Shown: piece by piece, positions 62,409-64,000 of the stretch
How the letters are laid out: each line of letters begins with the position of its first letter
Numbering within the stretch: the stretch's first letter is position 1
From: Chrysomallon squamiferum
Lineage: Eukaryota; Mollusca; Gastropoda; Neomphalida; Peltospiridae
Length of the DNA: 64,000 nt
Direction of reading: 5' to 3'
Assembly: GCA_012295275.1 (NCBI GenBank)
Contig: CM022679.1
Coordinates: 16,814,342 to 16,878,341 of the forward strand
Position numbers and translations under genes: made by a program
Notes under the pieces: generated by a model
The model's input: only the letters and a program-made list of their open reading frames with translations
Databases searched by the model: none
What the model was told of the DNA's origin: nothing

Positions 62409-64000
62409 CCATCATCATCATCATCATTATCATCATCATAGTCATTTGGTAATATTAAAATTTAATTTTTCTTACCATTACTGCTGCTGCTGTTGTTACT
62501 ATTATTATTATTGTTATAATTATAATACTCATGATCAACACAATTATTATTAGTAGTAGTAGTAGTAATAGTAGTAGCAGTAGCAGTATTAGTAGCAGTA
62601 GTAGCAGTAGCAGTAGTATACTATATTCATCATTGTTATTATTATTATTATTATTATTATCATTATTATTATTAACAGTAGTAGTAGTTGTAGTATATTC
62701 ATCATTGTTGTTATTATTATTATCTATCATCATCATTATTATATTAAGAATAATGTTAAAATTTCATGTTTTCAATATAAAGTAGTGTTTGTACCAACCT
62801 GAGCTTCTATCCACGTATCAACTGATTCACCAATAGGATTTGCTATCTGAATTCTCAGGTCAAACATGTAGTTGTGTTCTGGTCGGCCCAGAGGAAACTG
62901 AACTTTGGGAGTGTATGGATCAGTTCCATAATAAAGAAGCTGGAATTCTTTAGAGCCTCGAGGAATCACCCAGAATCTGTACAAAAGTCCTTGACCTTTT
63001 GCTTCTTCCTGTCCAGGATCCAGCCATTCTTTGCAGATTATTTTAAACCCTGTGTCCAATGCATAACCTGAATTTATATTTTAGAAATATAGAAAATGGT
63101 GTATCTTTTTAAAAAAAATTTGTTATTATTATTTATATTAATAAATTAAATCATTTGAGAATATTAAAGTAATAAAAAATCCAAATCAAACCAATTTAAA
63201 ATTGTTATTATGTTACCCTTACCAGTAGTTGGTTCAATAGCACATAAACCACCATATGGAGGCAGATTGGTTACAAATTCATATTCAGTCAAACTTGGAG
63301 CAAACCCATGAACTGTGGCATCAAGTCGAAGACGATATATCTGTCCACCAATAAGAGTCTTTGGCAGAAATACAATACTGGATGATCTATGACCTGATTT
63401 TAACATACTGTCAATGTCAGTAACATATTCAAAATGGCCACTTGTTTCATTCCTCATCATCAGACTCCATGTATAATCTATTTTGTCCAGTGGATGACAC
63501 TGGCCACAGATACTGAGAGAGCTGAACTGACCAGAAGGATTAACTTTGATGTTACAGTTTACTAAACACCTGTTAATATGACAAAAATATTACTGTAAGT
63601 TATATATCCCAGATTTTGTACTGAAACTAAATATCAGCTTAAACAATCATTAATTTAAATTAAATCTAAAACTTAAAAAGTTAGACTCAAATGAATTTTT
63701 AATTTTCATATGGTGCTTAATAATGACCACTTTTCACCCAAAAATATGATTCAATTTGTATAGTTTAATGAAAATTTAATATGAATGTAAAAATCAATGT
63801 ATTTATTAAAGCAAAGTTTCTGGATATTTTATTTTTCAAGATTTAGGTTTTTAATTTTACATTAATTTTATGTTTCTTACTAAAGGTTTGTTTTATTTTT
63901 TTATTTTTATTAATGCATATATTATTGTTTGTTGGCTTTTTTATTTGTTTATTTATTTATTTATTTATTATTAAATTATCATAATTTTTAATGAGGATTC
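49415..64000 (-). CDS. Polycystin-1-family protein (REJ, GPS, PLAT, channel domain), last 20 exons, 5' end outside window
   Basis: Minus exons: 63569-63223, 63067-62799, 62174-62028, 61652-61545, 60878-60753, 60060-59958, 59550-59435, 58938-58693, 58446-57918, 57373-57222, 56725-56492, 55955-55782, 55330-55170, 54522-53715, 53413-53281, 52821-52595, 52257-52083, 51780-51097, 50894-50334, 49707-49415. All are GT-AG and in phase, giving 1,863 residues, numbered here from the first full codon. Residues 1-660 are REJ-type ectodomain (GLCAIEPTTGYALDTGFKII). The GPS is near 675-735, ending CLCNHLTSFGAG, with TM1 after it. PLAT spans about 795-905. The polycystin domain and six-helix channel span about 1270-1750, with VRLRQHRIHS and FIEFNLYNQNINKFSSV. 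The tail has a heptad-like helix (MTKMHYLLRRLDRMVDRM). Such proteins are surface and often ciliary receptors that pair with PKD2-type subunits. CNQWLAVEEGDG and FTRVQRLSC look most like PKD1L2. The intron beyond 63570 runs off the window. Confidence 0.95.
52258..52460 (-). repeat. Decayed copies of the exon-start region in a polycystin intron
   Basis: The segment at the start of exon 52257-52083 (plus strand TTCCAGAGATC...TTGATCTGAAT, 52232-52263) recurs as TTCCAGAGATC...TTAATCTAAAA at about 52393-52425. Shorter pieces of TTAATCTGAAA lie at 52316 and 52440. Confidence 0.5.
54493..55014 (-). repeat. Four tandem copies of an exon-start/acceptor segment, three of them in the polycystin intron
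   Basis: The true exon start (54522) includes plus-strand GGTTACACATGAAGAAAT then AGCTAAAA. Diverged copies of this segment and of 40-80 bases of flanking intron start near 54653, 54809 and 54957. The GGTTA anchor lies at 54503, 54663, 54818 and 54971, a spacing of 160, 155 and 153 bases. On minus every copy keeps the TTTTAG acceptor. Confidence 0.8.
56490..56725 (-). other. GPS autocleavage motif and first membrane segment exon
   Basis: This exon supplies the last two GPS cysteines (AECLCNHLTSFGA). By family knowledge, self-cleavage would fall between Leu and Thr of HLT, at codons 56675/56674. It is followed by a hydrophobic helix (AVLATLCVIAFLYLIGLVW) and a basic stop-transfer (TRRMDKK). 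The preceding exon (57373-57222) has the tryptophans and first cysteines of the GPS (CRFWHEGLRKW, DGCS). Confidence 0.85.
58990..59040. repeat. Imperfect (GT)n tract
   Basis: GT units with TTTG and GAGT interruptions, in a polycystin intron. Confidence 0.8.
59286..59340. repeat. (AC)n microsatellite
   Basis: About 27 uninterrupted AC units in a polycystin intron, 95 bases from an exon end. Confidence 0.95.
62244..62720. repeat. Compound AGT/ATT/ATC repeat block with internal duplication
   Basis: Alternating tracts of (AGT)n, (ATT)n and (ATC)n fill the intron between exons 62799 and 62174. The 20-base stretch AGTCATTTGGTAATATTAAA occurs at 62244 and 62440, and a (AGT)n-TATATTCAT-ATTGTT-(ATT)n module occurs three times (near 62280, 62600, 62680). 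Confidence 0.85.
63570..64000 (-). other. Intron of the polycystin gene running off the window
   Basis: AT-rich with TTTA runs near 63940-63970. No exon is seen. Confidence 0.7.

Noticed and set aside
62455-62785. Overlapping poly-Asn/Leu and poly-Ser frames on both strands
   Set aside because: Triplet microsatellites read in several frames, inside a polycystin intron.

Overview
The window looks like metazoan nuclear DNA, most likely from a lophotrochozoan and probably a mollusc. It is AT-rich, its genes carry short GT-AG introns, non-coding DNA is full of (GT)n, (CT)n and (ATT)n microsatellites, and there is a dense cluster of dead DNA transposons. The taxon is an inference from gene content and repeat style; nothing in the sequence fixes the species.

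Layout. (1) 1-3615: two BTB-domain genes in head-to-head orientation. A minus-strand BTB gene runs off the left edge (start codon at 190) and a complete intronless BTB-BACK-Kelch gene follows on plus (1951-3603). Each has a 3' splice acceptor just before its start codon, so both appear to have a non-coding leader intron. (2) 4049-4746: a dead Tigger/pogo element with TA target-site duplication. (3) 5687-9404: six-exon TSR3 (343 aa), the 18S rRNA aminocarboxypropyltransferase, with a 71-bp minisatellite in intron 2. (4) 11857-16207: a plus-strand gene of unknown function that I model as two exons joined in phase (286 aa). (5) 21108-28667 on minus: a complete 16-exon LENG8 gene (779 aa) with poly-proline, RS and SAC3/GANP regions and perhaps a 3.4-kb 3' UTR, convergent with gene 4. 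(6) 29938-about 42000: a graveyard of at least eight DNA-transposon fragments, mostly hAT plus one DDE_1 (pogo/jerky-like), all read on the minus strand. One junction at 38421/38422 shows a hAT terminus sitting inside a DDE_1 reading frame. (7) 42000-49030: no gene that I can support. (8) 49415-64000 on minus: the last 20 exons (1,863 aa) of a polycystin-1-family gene with REJ-type ectodomain, GPS, PLAT and polycystin channel domain; its 5' end lies beyond the right edge.

TSR3 (ribosome maturation) and LENG8 (nuclear mRNA processing/export family) are housekeeping genes, the BTB-Kelch pair are probable cullin-3 substrate adaptors, and the polycystin is a membrane receptor/channel subunit. I see no operon-like logic linking them. 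The most unusual signals are tandem copies of exon-start/acceptor segments inside polycystin introns, an LGE tripeptide in the polycystin pore where PKD2 has LGD, an internally deleted hAT transposase that stayed open in frame, and the uncharacterised two-exon protein. Exon boundaries were deduced by eye from reading-frame phase, GT-AG sites and family similarity, without transcript data.
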